A stretch of 64,000 nucleotides of DNA from Catonia carolina (GCA_035578175.1 JAQMRL010000021.1:4787084-4851083); one strand, 5' to 3'; shown: positions 20,532 to 31,413, numbered from the stretch's first letter. The notes: generated by a model not told the origin, from the sequence alone. A program made the numbers and translations.

Positions 20532-20604
20532 AATGGCCGCGGCGTTTCTCTACAACGTTTCTCTACAACGCAAAACGTGACAGACTTTCAGGACTGCCCT
20601 CGTA

Positions 20605-21494
20605 TATCCCGATAACAAAATAAAAAGTTAATATTTATGAAGGCAGATTACTTTATATTAAATAACAACAATAAAAGAAACGATGACCTCAAAAAGGATC
20701 TCAAGAATTATAATTCAAATACATTTCATAATAAGAGATTCTTCTCCAGACAATTGTGTAATCAATAATACTGTAATATTATTATTGTATTATACACGAC
20801 CGTAAAGAATGAAGGAATTACAAGTTAAATTATAAATGCATGGAATTGTAACCTTGAACGACCTTCACCATAATCTTTATAACATTACCTGTTTTTTTTT
20901 TCATTCATAAATAAAAACTTCTAACGAAAACAACATAATATACTACTGTAATAAATTTTGTAATTCCATTCACCTGTACTAAATAAAATTACAAAAAAAA
21001 AACTCTGTAATTTATCTGTAACAATAAAAAAAAAGTAGACAAACGCTAACAATTTCGTCATTGACAATGCCGTTCGGTTTTGTTTTGTTGTTTTTTTTTT
21101 TATTAACTGAATTATTACTAAACGGTGTTTTATTTTGTGCGAAAATAAATGTTATACGTCATATTCTGTAAAATAAAAGCTACTTTGTTAAATTACTTTT
21201 TCTCGTATAGGCCTAATGCCAATTTTAAACCACGTGAGGTGAATTTAGACGTTTCTGGAAGCTCTTTTTCCACCCCACATTCTCAGCATTCGTTCACTCT
21301 AGGATTTTCTCCTTTTTTCTGTCCACAAACTGATCAGTGTTCTTAAATCTCATTAAGGGGGTAGTCAATCCAGAAATTGAAAATGAAAACTTCTGGCTAT
21401 AATTTATCATTATTTATTTTAAATGAAAGAGTAATTTACTAGTAATTATCTACCATTTGAACCAAGCCAATAAATTAATTACAGCCCCTAATAA
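20605..21494. other. AT-rich stretch, nothing recognised
   Basis: Poly-A/T runs and a short open frame at 21149-21346 with no similarity I can name. There are no tRNA-like boxes. Confidence 0.5.
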
Positions 21495-22135
21495 CGTGCG
21501 TTCGGAAAGTCGCTGTGCACTGAAATTGTGACTATGGATTTATGAAAATATGTATAAAGAAATGACTAAGCATTTTGGAAAAAAATTTATTCAATACCTT
21601 AATTACATTGTTAAACCGTGATTACATTGTTTATAGAAGGTGTTCGAAATGACCTCCATTGGCATCAATACAGCATTGCACTCGTTTCATTTTGTTTGCA
21701 AACACCTTTCGCAACTGAAGAACAGTGATTCCTTGAATGTATGCCGTTATTGCGGCTTTAAGTTCGTCAATCGTGTGTGGTCTGTTCCGATACACAGTTT
21801 GTTTCGCCGCACCCCATAAAAAGAAATCGGGGGGAGTCAGATCAGGAGATCTTGCAGGCCACAAATTCTTTGAAATTATTCGTTCACCAAACACGTTGCA
21901 TAACGTTTTATACAGTTGCGAAAGGTGTTTGCAAACAAAATGAAACGAGTGCAATGCTGTATTGATGCCAATGGAGGTCATTTCGAACACCTTCTATAAA
22001 CAATGTAATCACGGTTTAACAATGTAATTAAGGTATTGAATAAATTTTTTTCCAAAATGCTTAGTCATTTCTTTATACATATTTTCATAAATCCATAGTC
22101 ACAATTCCAGTGCACAGCGACTTTCCGAACGCACG
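21495..22135. mobile_element. Fold-back Tc1/mariner-type element, 223-bp arms
   Basis: Arms 21495-21717 and 21913-22135 are inverted copies with about one visible mismatch (CTGAAATT versus CTGGAATT). The outer ends are CGTGCGTTCGGAAAGTCGCT. The 195-bp spacer holds transposase sequence on the minus strand. The arms are the 3' end of the same transposase, inverted. TA flanks are not clear. Confidence 0.88.
21631..21900 (-). pseudogene. Tc1/mariner-type transposase C-terminal fragment
   Basis: From about residue VFGERIISKN the minus-strand frame reads LWPARSPDLTPPDFFLWG, YRNRPHTIDELKAAITAYIQ and ends CCIDANGGHFEHLL. WPARSPDLTP-DFFLWG is the third-Asp region of IS630/Tc1/mariner transposases. 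The earlier part of the open frame (21901-21990) is only the antisense of the inverted arm and is not genuine protein. Confidence 0.8.
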
Positions 22136-22279
22136 GGTATAAGGGTGAGGTTGGAAAAGCGGGCTTTTAAGGGGAATCAAACACCTAGGGAACCAAGAAA
22201 GATATCAACATGATTGTTATGCTACTAAATACGGAAAATTGCAATCTATTATTTGTTGTATAACGCTTTTGTGTATCAT

Positions 22280-22349
22280 TTCTTACATGAAATTTATTAA
22301 AGAAAACCGATATTTTCAAAAACATTTATTTTATGTATTCACAAATTAT
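22280..22349. repeat. Left flank of a duplicated segment (paralogue at 61205)
   Basis: The words TTTATTTTATGTATTCACAA and ATT match 61248-61274. The HelA copy begins here. Confidence 0.8.
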
Positions 22350-22515
22350 TACTTTCTCTTGCCTATATGAATATATAGGAAGGAAAGTATTGTTTTCATG
22401 TCGATTTTAAGAAATCGAGTTTTCACCGGATCTATACGTTTTCAGACCCCCTGAACCCAAAAAAACATGTTTTTAGCGATTGGTCTGTGTGTGTGTCTGT
22501 GTGTGTGTGTGTGTG

Positions 22516-22563
<48 letters not shown>

Positions 22564-23358
22564 TGTGTGTGAACAGAATATCTCAAGAACGGAACGTCGT
22601 ACGAACTTGAAACTTGAAACTTAAGTTACATACCATTACCGGACGCGACACGAACATTTTCATCAAAATCGGTCAACCGGAAGTAGTAGTTTATTCGTGT
22701 AATTTTTCAGTTTTTTGCGATTTTCTCAAAAACTGGTCCTACGATTTTTTTTAAAATCGCCTGGTTTACTCAATTTTTTATTTTCTACAAGATAGGGTAG
22801 GCGTCATGTTTGCTGAAATTCTGGGTGAGGCTGTTTTCACGTAAAAACGTTGTTTTTTTAAGATTACAACTTTAATATGCATTTTAGCGCAAAACGTTAT
22901 ATAATAAAAGTTGTAGAAAATTAAAAATTCTACAACTTTTATTTCAAACAATTTTTTGTATAACGCTTAGTTTAGCGGTAATTTGCGATTTTCTGTTTTT
23001 TTCTCACAAAAATGTGTGAAAAATTGATTTTTTTAAGATTTCGGCCTTAGTATGCATTTTACGACAAAAGTGTATATAATTTAATTTATAGAAAATTAAA
23101 AGATCTACAACTTTTGTTTAGAGCATTTTTCTCTACAGAGCCTAGTTTAGAGAGAAAGAGTGATTTTCCGTATTTCTAAGCCAAACTGAGGTTGATTATC
23201 ATTTTGCATCATTCACTCATGATTAAAATAAGGTTATGTTTATTGAGGTTAGTTTTGTTGTTTATTTCTAATATTTTATTATTAATGTTAGGTTTATTGT
23301 TAATTATTTGCATTGGCAAGAGAAAGTTGTGTGAGTGTTTCACACCAGATTTTTTTTT
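22350..23358 (+). mobile_element. HelA, full-length copy with a paralogous empty site
   Basis: It starts ACTTTCTCTTGCC after AAATTATT and ends CACACCAGATTTTTTTTT before AACTAAAT. The related locus at 61262-61290 reads AAATTATTTTTTAACTAAAT with no element, showing insertion into a T-run with no target duplication other than T. Confidence 0.95.
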
Positions 23359-23550
23359 AACTAAATCCCTTTTAAGATTGTTGTAATAATAAAGCAAGAA
23401 ATTATAAAAATTTGAAAACAAAAACCATCATCCAAATATCTCCAATACAAACCAAAATATTTAATTCCCAAGAATGTACAATCATGCAAAAACTACATTT
23501 CCGGAAAACTTAGTTGAAGAAATAATTTCACTCGCCTTGTTAGTGAACTT
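23359..23550. repeat. Right flank of the duplicated segment (paralogue at 61279-61482)
   Basis: AACTAAATCCC, CATCATCCAAATATCT, ATTCCCAAGAATGTACAATC and TAGTGAACTTTA match the 61.3 kb region with moderate divergence. This places both loci in one older duplicated or repeated sequence. Confidence 0.85.
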
Positions 23551-24014
23551 TATTTTAAACATATTTTTATAACTTTTTGTCAACATACAAACAAAGTAAA
23601 CAAATTTTTGTGCTTCAGAAAATTTTAAACTTCAAATAAATGCAAAAAACAATCAAAATTTTAAAAAATCATCTTCTTGAGTTGACTACCTTCTTAAGTG
23701 TCCGTAATATGTAGTCGTTGCTTTCTGAATTTTGTAGCCAAAGATTCTTCCAGGAAATTCATCACTTTTACTGTTCAATTCATTACTGTCCCTTTATATA
23801 CTATATGAAATTTTAAAATTCGCGAAAAAGAACACTGTTATTTACCAAAAATAAGTACAATCATAATTATGAAACTCGACACAATGATGACTTCAAAATT
23901 GAAAAATATAGAACTTCAAAGTTCTCGAAAGGAATTCACTACAATTCCTGTCGGTTTCTCAACAAATTACCATCTGAAATTAGAAATAAATTATTAATAG
24001 AATTAATTAAATTT
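23551..24014. other. AT-rich, nothing recognised
   Basis: No coding or repeat signal found apart from A/T runs. Confidence 0.5.
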
Positions 24015-24174
24015 AAAAAACTTTAGCGACGACGTTGGGGTGGAACTTTATGCAATGTAGGATGAAATGATTTTTTGTAACGTATGAAAATATGCCGTGC
24101 CTGAGTGGGATTCGAACCTAGGAACGCATGATGAGAGGCGAGCACGTTACCAACTGCGCCAATGCGGCCGGCCA
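24015..24174 (-). mobile_element. SINE-C, long-tailed subtype
   Basis: On the minus strand it runs from GGCCGGCCGCATTGGCGCAG through box B-type GGTTCGAATCC (here AGGTTCGAATC) and CACGGCATATTTTCATACG to CCAACGTCGTCGCTAAAG. The 3' part differs from the copy at 38669, which ends in the GTCTGCATTAGCAG domain. Confidence 0.8.
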
Positions 24175-24540
24175 TTTTTTTGTTTAGTGAATACTTTTTT
24201 TATTTTTTTTTAGTGAATACTTATAGTAAATTGTAAACAAAATGTTCTTGTTAAAATAAATTTAAACGTACGTATACCACGTATATTTTTAAAGGTTTTT
24301 TAACAAAACATGCATTTTATTCTGATCAGTAGTTCTTAAATTATCTTACAAGGAATGCTCTTTGAATGTAATCTTTGTTGAATCTAGAATTACGAAACAT
24401 TGTTAGTGTAAATGAATAACTAAGAATTCCAGTGTACAATCTAAGTAGTAATTTAATAAACAAGTTATTTTTTTACTTTGTTTATTTTAACGTCACATCA
24501 ACTGCAGTGGTCATTATCGACAACGTTGGGTTGTAACTGT

Positions 24541-24932
24541 TGTTTAGGTCATCAGCCTGTAGGCTGGTTTGAACGTGTAGAGGTTTTACTAAGTAACAAC
24601 GAGGAGTGAGGTGGTTTACCATTGCCACAACTCACTGAGTGGAAAATTAAGCTTATCAGCATACCAAGCCCTCTGAAAAGCACATATTTTCCACTCTGCA
24701 AATGACACCTTCACTTCATTCACCACACAATCCAACTGTATAATGAAATTCATTACTTTCAGAGGAGACAACTCTGATTAGCGTCTTTTGCACCTCTACC
24801 TCTTCTGTTCTTAAATGATTCAGTCGTTTAATTGGCTGACCATGTGATAAGGAACAGAACTATTTATTTTAGCCCTGCAACGGACAGATTGAGTGTAAAT
24901 AAATTGACACTCCATCTGTCTGTTATGGGCAT
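24541..24932 (-). mobile_element. Rep-D with perfect 13-bp target duplication
   Basis: GGGTTGTAACTGT is present at 24528-24540 and 24933-24945. The element between is complete, from TGTTTAGGTCATCAGCC to CTGTCTGTTATGGGCAT. A 13-bp duplication supports target-primed retroposition. Confidence 0.95.
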
Positions 24933-24975
24933 GGGTTGTAACTGTGAAGGATGAAATGATTTTTTTAACTTATCA

Positions 24976-25303
24976 ACCCACCGGGTTGGTTTAGAGGTAA
25001 AGTCGTCGCCAAAATCAGCTGTTTAACAGCTGATTTTCGGAGACGAAGGTTCCTGGTTCAAATCCTAGTAAAGGTAGTTACTTTTATACGGATTTGAATA
25101 CTAGACAGTGGTTACCAGTGTACTTTGATGGTTGGGGTTCAATCAACCATACTCTCTCAGGAATGGTCGACCTGAGTCTGTACAAGACTACACCTTATTT
25201 ACACGTCATACACATCATCCTCATCTGATTGGGTCATGGGGTTGCTTATTGTTCTGAATTGAACAGATTGCAACGTACACAAATTAGGGATTACAAAAAA
25301 AAA
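24976..25303 (+). mobile_element. SINE-B, full length, A-tailed
   Basis: The tRNA-like head has TGGTTTAGAGG and box B GGTTCAAATCC, with a palindrome CAGCTGTTTAACAGCTG between them. The body passes TACTAGACAGTGG and TTGGGTCATGGGGTTGC and ends in A9. The flanks AACTTATCAA and AACCTATTAA look like a diverged target duplication. Confidence 0.9.
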
Positions 25304-25465
25304 CCTATTAAAATATGCCGTGTCTTAGTGGGATCGAACCCAAGACCCCATGATGAGAGACGAGCACGTTACCAACTACGCCAATGCGGCCAGCGTAGTT
25401 TTTTATTTTAGTGAATACTTATTTATAAACAAATTTTGTTTGGTAAAATAATTTAAACGTAAAAT

Positions 25466-25593
25466 AAATTCCACTCAGGTACGGCATTTTCATACGTTAC
25501 AAAAAATTATTTCACCATTCACTCATTCACAGTTACAACGCAACGTCGTCGCTAATGACCTCAGTAGTTGATGCGACGTTGTATAAACAAAGA
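25466..25593 (+). mobile_element. SINE-C 3' fragment
   Basis: CACTCAGGTACGGCATTTTC, ATACGTTACAAAAAAT, then ACGTCGTCGCTAATGACC and TTGATGCGACGTTGTA. It lacks the tRNA head. Confidence 0.75.
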
Positions 25594-26230
25594 AAAAAAA
25601 TTTAAACGTACATAGATGTGTATTTGACGATGTCTATTCCTTCTTTGATCGCTTACAAATAAAGATTTATTTATTTATTTATTCACTAGCATGCCCCGTC
25701 GCGGCTTCGCTCGCGAAAAATGGTACCTGCTAGATCGTGATGACTCTTCATTTTTGTGTAGGACAGATTCAAGCTGACAAAATAAAATATCAAACCAATT
25801 GATCACTCACCAATTAAAAGAAAATTAAAACAAATCAAACATAACACGCAACTTTACTTTTATAAAATACTCTAACAATACAAAATCGTATCTACATAAT
25901 AAAATACAATAAAATTATCATGTGATGTTGTCACCAGCTGATCCTTAGCACCACATCGCTATTTGCTAAATCATATCACTTTATTTATGACAAATCTTTA
26001 TTTGAATCACATCAGCTGGTTTAAAAGCAGCAGATTATCTAACCTCATAAAAGCCTTAATGTAGGACATAAACATTATTTTCAATCCTTTAGAGCTAACT
26101 TTTTAAGGGTTTCAATAGCCTAAAACCTGCACCGGCATCATAGTTACAACATAAAATAAACTGCATGAAAATTGGTTCAGTGATTTGGGAGATAAAGGGG
26201 AACATACATACACATATAATTGTTTTATTG

Positions 26231-26556
26231 TTTTTAATTCCTAATATGTGTACGTTGCAATCTGTTCAATTGAGAACAATAAGCAACCCCATGACCCAAT
26301 CAGATGAGGATGATATGTATACGTGTAAATGAGACTGTGTAGTCTTGTACAGACCCAGGTCGACCACTCCTGAGAGAGTATGGTTAATTGAACCCCAACC
26401 ATCAAAGTACACCAACAACCACTGTCTAGTATTCAAATCCGTATAAAAGTAAGTCTATCTTTACTAGGATTTGAACCAGGAACCTTCGTCTACGAAAATC
26501 AGCTGTTAAACAGCTGATTTTGGTGACGACTTTACCTCTAGACCAACCCGGTGGGT
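26231..26556 (-). mobile_element. SINE-B, full length
   Basis: Poly-T side at 26231, head GACCAACCCGGTGGGT at 26541-26556. Box B (minus strand GGTTCAAATCC) and the CAGCTG palindrome are present. Confidence 0.9.
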
Positions 26557-26587
26557 AAACACACACAAATACACCGAATTTTATATA

Positions 26588-26926
26588 TAGTCCAGCCTCT
26601 CTTAGTTTGCTCCTAATGTAAACAAATAATGATCACTGAGAATGCGCATTATATCAAAATGTGTACACCCTGATTAAAAAGTGACACCAAAATACTTTCA
26701 AAAGTATTTAAATACAAAATACTTTTAAAAGTATTTTTCTAAATGACATTGTTAGGCCTACATCATATCATGACTGATGTTTTTAGTACTTTAAGTACTT
26801 ATAATTTAAAAAATAGTTAACTTAATAGGAATACGACATCCGTAAAGTCGCAGACTCTAGCGTGCACCCTGTAGTAGCTGGCTTTTGTTTGTTGACTGTA
26901 GGAGCAAACTAAGGACGGCTGAACTG
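26588..26926. mobile_element. 339-bp Tc1/mariner-type MITE with ~45-bp TIRs
   Basis: The ends are TAGTCCAGCCTCTCTTAGTT (26588) and, on the minus strand, CAGTTCAGCCGTCCTTAGTT. Both continue TGCTCCTA and TAAACAAAT/TCAACAAAC, with TA on both sides (26586-26587, 26927-26928). It is non-coding. A partial second copy is at 45336-45447. Confidence 0.85.
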
Positions 26927-26928
26927 TA

Positions 26929-27056
26929 GTATTCAAATCCGTATAAAAGTAACTCTACCTTTATTAGGATTTGAACCAGGAACCTTCGTTTTCAAAAATC
27001 AGCTGTTAAACAGCTGATTTTGGCGATGGCGTTACCTCTAGACCAACCCGGTGGGT
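26929..27056 (-). mobile_element. SINE-B head, duplicated copy
   Basis: It starts GTATTCAAATCCGTATAAAA and ends CAACCCGGTGGGT. With its following Rep-G end it repeats 26429-26587. Confidence 0.88.
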
Positions 27057-27330
27057 AAACACACACAAATACACCGAATTTTATATACATAGATTAAAGT
27101 ATGCGTGAGTATGAAAAAAACAAGAAAAATCATAAGCCAATTTATTTCATAAATTACAAACATTAAAAATAAATTTATTGAACAGTTATTGTAACCGGAT
27201 CTCAAATGAATGTACAAACTTCATATAAATACAGTTTCTTTAAATCAATAAATTTTATAGTCTTATTTAAAACAATAAAAATCTATATAAAATTTTTACA
27301 TTGGCCAGTACATAAATAAACTCAGTACAA
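27057..27330. other. AT-rich; Rep-G end then unclassified
   Basis: 27057-27095 repeats the Rep-G end. The rest shows no feature. Confidence 0.5.
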
Positions 27331-27573
27331 AAAAATTGGCAAAGCAATTTAACTAAACTAATCGAAATATATCAACTATCGATATAAACATATATTATAC
27401 AATCGAATAACAAGTAAATCATTAACCAGATCGTTCAGTTACGACAAAAAAATACAGTAAGAAAAATGAAAGGTGATTATATTAAACAGAATATTGTAAG
27501 CAAAATAAATAAACAGTTTGACCTTGTAAAGGTGAATGGTATGTAATATAGGTAGGTACACAAAGTTAAAAAA
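27331..27573. repeat. ~240-bp direct repeat, copy 1
   Basis: AAAAATTGGCAAAGCAATTT to GGTAGGTACACAAAGTTAAA matches 28832-29072 with few changes and small indels. Confidence 0.9.
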
Positions 27574-28495
27574 TCTGGTGTGAGACACTCACACAACTTT
27601 CTCTTGCCAATGCAAATAATTAACAATAACCCTAAAATTAGCATAATAAAACATTAGAAATAAAGAAAAAACTAACCTCAATAAACATAACCTATTTTTA
27701 ATCATATATGAAAGACGCAAAATGAAAATAAACCTGTTTAGTTTAAAAATATGGAAAATCACTCGTTCACGCTAAACTAGGCTCTGTAGAGAAAAATGCT
27801 GTAAATAAAAGTTGTAGATCTTTTAATTTCCAATAAATTTGATTATATACACTTTTGTCGTAAAATGCATAATAAGGCCCAAAACTTTAAAAAATCGATA
27901 TTTTTCACGTTTAAGTGAGAAAAAACAGAAAATCGCTAATTACCTCTAAACTAAGCGTTATAAAAAAAACATGTTCGAAATAAAAGTTGTAGGATTTTAA
28001 ATTCTCTACAACCTTTATTACATAAATTTTTACGCTATAATAAATATTAAAGCCGTAATCTTAAAGTAACACTTTTTACGTAGAAACAGCCTCACCAAGA
28101 ATTTCAGCAAACATGACGCCTACCCATGTTGTAGAGAATAAAAAATCGAGTAAATCAGGCGATTTTTAAAAAAATGTAGGACCAGTTTTTGAGAAAATCG
28201 CAAAAAAGTGAAAAATTGCACGAATAAACTACTACTTCCGATTGACCGATTTTGATGAAAATGTTCGTGTAGTGTCCGTAGTGGTATGTAACTTAAGTTT
28301 AAAGTTTCAAGTTCGTACGATGTTCCGTTCTTGAGATATTCTGTTCAGACATACACACAGACCAATCGCTAAAAACATGTTTTTTGGGTTCAGGAGTTCT
28401 GAAAACGTGTAGATCCGGTGAAAACTCGATTTCGAAAAATCGACATGAAAACAATACTTTCCTTCTTATATATTCATATAGACACGAGAAAGTAA
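27569..28495 (-). mobile_element. HelA, near full length
   Basis: Terminal AAAATCTGGTGTGAGACACT, hairpin, CA tract reduced to a few repeats at 28348-28358, and 5' end CGAGAAAGTAAATTTT. It sits exactly at the end of the 240-bp repeat. The other repeat copy, at 29072, continues without an element. Confidence 0.93.
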
Positions 28496-28496
28496 A

Positions 28497-28822
28497 TTTT
28501 TTGTTTTTTTGTTTCTATTTTGTGTACGTTGCAATCTGTTCAATTTAGAACAATAAGCAACCCCATGATCCAATGAGATGAGGATGATATGTATGACGTG
28601 TAAATGAGGTGTAGTCTTGTACAGACTCAGGCCGACCATTCCTGAGAGAGTATGGTTAATTGAAACCCAACCATCAAAGTACTACCTTTACTAGGAATCC
28701 TAGTAAAGGTAGTTACTTTTATGCGGATTTGAATACTAGACAGTGGCTACCGAAATATACTTTGATGGTTGGGGTTCAATTAACCATACTCTCTCAGGAA
28801 TGGTCGGCCTGAGTCTGTACAA
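28497..28822. mobile_element. Two SINE-B pieces in inverted (fold-back) arrangement
   Basis: Minus-strand SINE-B body at 28507-28695 meets a plus-strand body at 28699-28822. ACTACCTTTACTAGG (28681-28695), loop AAT, and its inverse at 28699-28713 mark the centre. Both tRNA heads are gone. Confidence 0.88.
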
Positions 28823-28831
28823 TTAAAAAGT

Positions 28832-29072
28832 AAAAATTGGCAAAGCAATTTGAACTAATCGAAATATATCAACTATCGATATAAACATATATTATACAAT
28901 CGAATAACAAGTAAATCATTAACCAGATCGTTCAGTTACGACAAAAAAAAATACAGAAAGAAAAATGAAAGGAGATTATAATTATTAAACAGAGAATTGA
29001 AGCAAAAGAACTAAACAGTTTGACCTTGATAAAGGTGAACGGTATGCAATATAGGTAGGTACACAAAGTTAA
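28832..29072. repeat. ~240-bp direct repeat, copy 2
   Basis: Homologue of 27331-27573. Confidence 0.9.
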
Positions 29073-29487
29073 AAAATATATATTTAGACTTTATACTGAA
29101 AGTATGTTTCATAAAAAAAATGACCTACATAATCTATACCGTCCGATATATTAAAAAATGAAATCACAGCAATATACTGCGTGTTGTAAAAGTAATATTT
29201 ATAATCTAGTTTATAATTCAAGTTCTAGTTTTAGTGATTTAAATAATGTTTTAAAATTCTAAGATTATCCTATTTAAACATACCGCATAAACTATAACCT
29301 CAATATTGTCTCATGCGCCGTTTGCGAACTCCTGTTGCAATGTAGGCGCAATCGCAGTAACTTCTACACAACTTTAAAGCGGTTAAAGTTAAAAGGATTT
29401 ATTCCATATCGTAGTATTAAATACATTTGCTTACTTATGTACTTTAATCAACTAACCTCCAGGATTATAAACTTTTAATATTATTAT
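29073..29487. other. Unclassified AT-rich stretch
   Basis: No recognised feature. A slightly GC-richer patch is at 29310-29380. Confidence 0.5.
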
Positions 29488-30437
29488 AAAAAATCTGGTG
29501 TGAAACACTCACACAACTTTTTCTTACCAATGTAAATAATTAACAATAAACCTAATATTAGTAATAAAACATTAGAAATAAACAAAAAACTACCCTCAAA
29601 AAACATAACCTTATTTTAATCATGAGTGAAAGACGCAAAATGAAAATCAACCTCAGTTTGGCTTAAAAATACGGCAAATCACTCTTTCACGCTAAACTAG
29701 GCTCTGTACAGAAAAATGCTATAAATATAAGTTGTAAATCTTTTAATTTTCTATAAATTTGATTATATACGCTTTCGTCGTAAAATGCATACTAAGGCCG
29801 AAATCTTTAAAAAAAAATCGATTTCTCACACGTTTTCGTGAGAAAAAACTGGAAATTGCTAATTACCGCTAAAATAAGCGTTATAAAAAAATGTTTGAAA
29901 TAAAACTTGTACCATATTAAATTCTCTACATATTTTATTATATAAATATTTGCACTAAAATGCATATTAAAGCCGTAAACTTAAAAAAACAAATTGTTCA
30001 GGTGAAAACAGCCTCACCAAGAATTTCAGCTAACATGGCGCCTACCCTATCTTGTAGAGCATAAAAAACTTTAGTAAACCAGGCGATTTTTTAAAAAAAA
30101 CGAAGGACCAGTTTTTGAGAAAATCGCAACAAAATGAAAAATTACACGAATAAACTACTACTTCCGATTGACCGATTTTTATGAAAATGTTTGTGTCGGG
30201 TCCAGTAGTGGTATGTAACTTAAGTTTCAAGTTTCAAGTTCGTACGATGTTCCGTTTTTGAGATATTCTCTTTACACACAGACACACACACACACACACA
30301 GACCAATCGCTAAAAACATGTTTTTTTGGATTCAGGAGCCTGAAAACCTTAAGATCCGGTGAAAACTCGATTTCGAAAAATCGACATGAAAACAATACTT
30401 TCCTTCCTCCATATTCACATAGATAAAGAGAAAGTAA
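29488..30437 (-). mobile_element. HelA, near full length
   Basis: AAAATCTGGTGTGAAACACT at 29490, CA tract 30274-30300, 5' end GATAAAGAGAAAGTAAAAA. Confidence 0.93.
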
Positions 30438-30576
30438 AAAAATGAAACACCCAAGATGATCAACTTTATACTTTATATATAAATTCCAATACTAGAAACA
30501 ACAAAATATGTATGGACTATGTATCATTATTAACATGTATGGAATTTAAATGTACAAATTAACACAGATTTGTGAA

Positions 30577-31381
30577 TAAAAAATCTGGTGTGAAACACTC
30601 ACACAACTTTCTCTTGCCAATGCAAATAATTAATAATAAACCTAACATTATTAATAAAATATTAGAAATAAACAAAAACTAACCTCAAAAACATAACCTT
30701 ATTTTAATCATGAGTGAATGACGCAAAATGACAATCGAACTCAGTTTGGCTTAAAAATACGGAAAATCACGCTTTCACGCTAAACTAGGCTCTGTAGAGA
30801 AAAATGCTCTAAACAAAAGTTGTAGATCTTTTAATTTTCTATAAATTTAATTATATACACTTTTGTCGTAAAATGCATACCAAGACCGAAATGTTAAAAA
30901 AATCGATTTTTCTCACGTTTTCGTGAGAAAAAAAACAGAAAATCGCTAATTACCGCTAAACTAAGCGTTATACAAAAAATTGTTTGAAAGAAAAGTTGTA
31001 GGTTTTTAAATTCTCTACAACTTTTATTATATAAGTTTTTGCGCTAAAATTTATATTAAAGCCGTAATCTTAAAAAAACAACGTTTTTACGTGAAAACAG
31101 CCTCACCGAGAATTTCAGCAAACATGGCGCCTACCCTATCTTGTAGAGAATAAAAAATTGAGTAAAATAGGCGATTTTAAAAAAAATCGTAGGACCAGTT
31201 TTTGAGAAAATCGCAAAAAACTGAAAAATTATACGAATAAACTACTACTTCCGGTTGACCGTTTTGATGAAAATGTTCGTGTCGCGTCCGGTAGTGGTAT
31301 GTAACTTAAGTTTCAAGTTTCAAGTTCGTACGATGTTCCGTTCTTGAGATATTCTGTTCACACACACACACACACACACAG

Positions 31382-31413
<32 letters not shown>

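Larger units (their letters stand above)
19236..20602 (-). mobile_element. Mariner element (DD34D) with both TIRs, hosting a Tc1 element
   Basis: TA is at 19234-19235 and 20603-20604. The left end is CGAGAGTAGTCCAGAAAGTC and the right end (minus strand) CGAGGGCAGTCCTGAAAGTC, both continuing TGTCACGTTTTG. Without the 614-bp Tc1 insertion and its TA the element is about 750 bp, so the transposase N-terminus is deleted. Confidence 0.9.
24484..25397 (-). mobile_element. SINE-C copy 2, interrupted by Rep-D and SINE-B
   Basis: SINE-C pieces are at 24484-24540 (ACGTCACATCAACTGCAGTG), 24933-24975 (GTGAAGGATGAAATGATTTT) and 25304-25397 (AAATATGCCGTGTCTTAGTG, GAACCCAAGACC, CCAATGCGGCC). The first gap is Rep-D and the second SINE-B. 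Confidence 0.85.
24175..25465. repeat. Tandemly duplicated SINE-C plus ~75-bp flank
   Basis: AGTGAATACTTAT, AAACAAA and AATTTAAACGTA follow the SINE-C head at 24175-24275 and again at 25398-25465, so SINE-C and its flank occur twice in direct orientation. Confidence 0.65.
25683..27095 (+). mobile_element. Rep-G element, interrupted (GCCCCG...CGGCTTCGC family)
   Basis: It begins ACTAGCATGCCCCGTCGCGG/CTTCGCTCGCG at 25685. Near 26160 it has CATGAAAATTGGTTCAGTGA and ends CACCGAATTTTATATA. Similar start and end words are found at 52927-53835 and, from memory, in many insect genomes; I cannot assign a class. A SINE-B and a MITE interrupt the end, and its last ~160 bp are duplicated. Confidence 0.5.

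Noticed and set aside
21737..21965. Two overlapping plus-strand frames of 60-68 codons
   Set aside because: Antisense shadows of the transposase fragment and its inverted arm.
24060..24175. Possible genuine tRNA genes at the SINE-C, SINE-E and SINE-B heads
   Set aside because: Boxes A and B are good but each is followed by the SINE body and A-tail, and I could not fold a proper acceptor stem.
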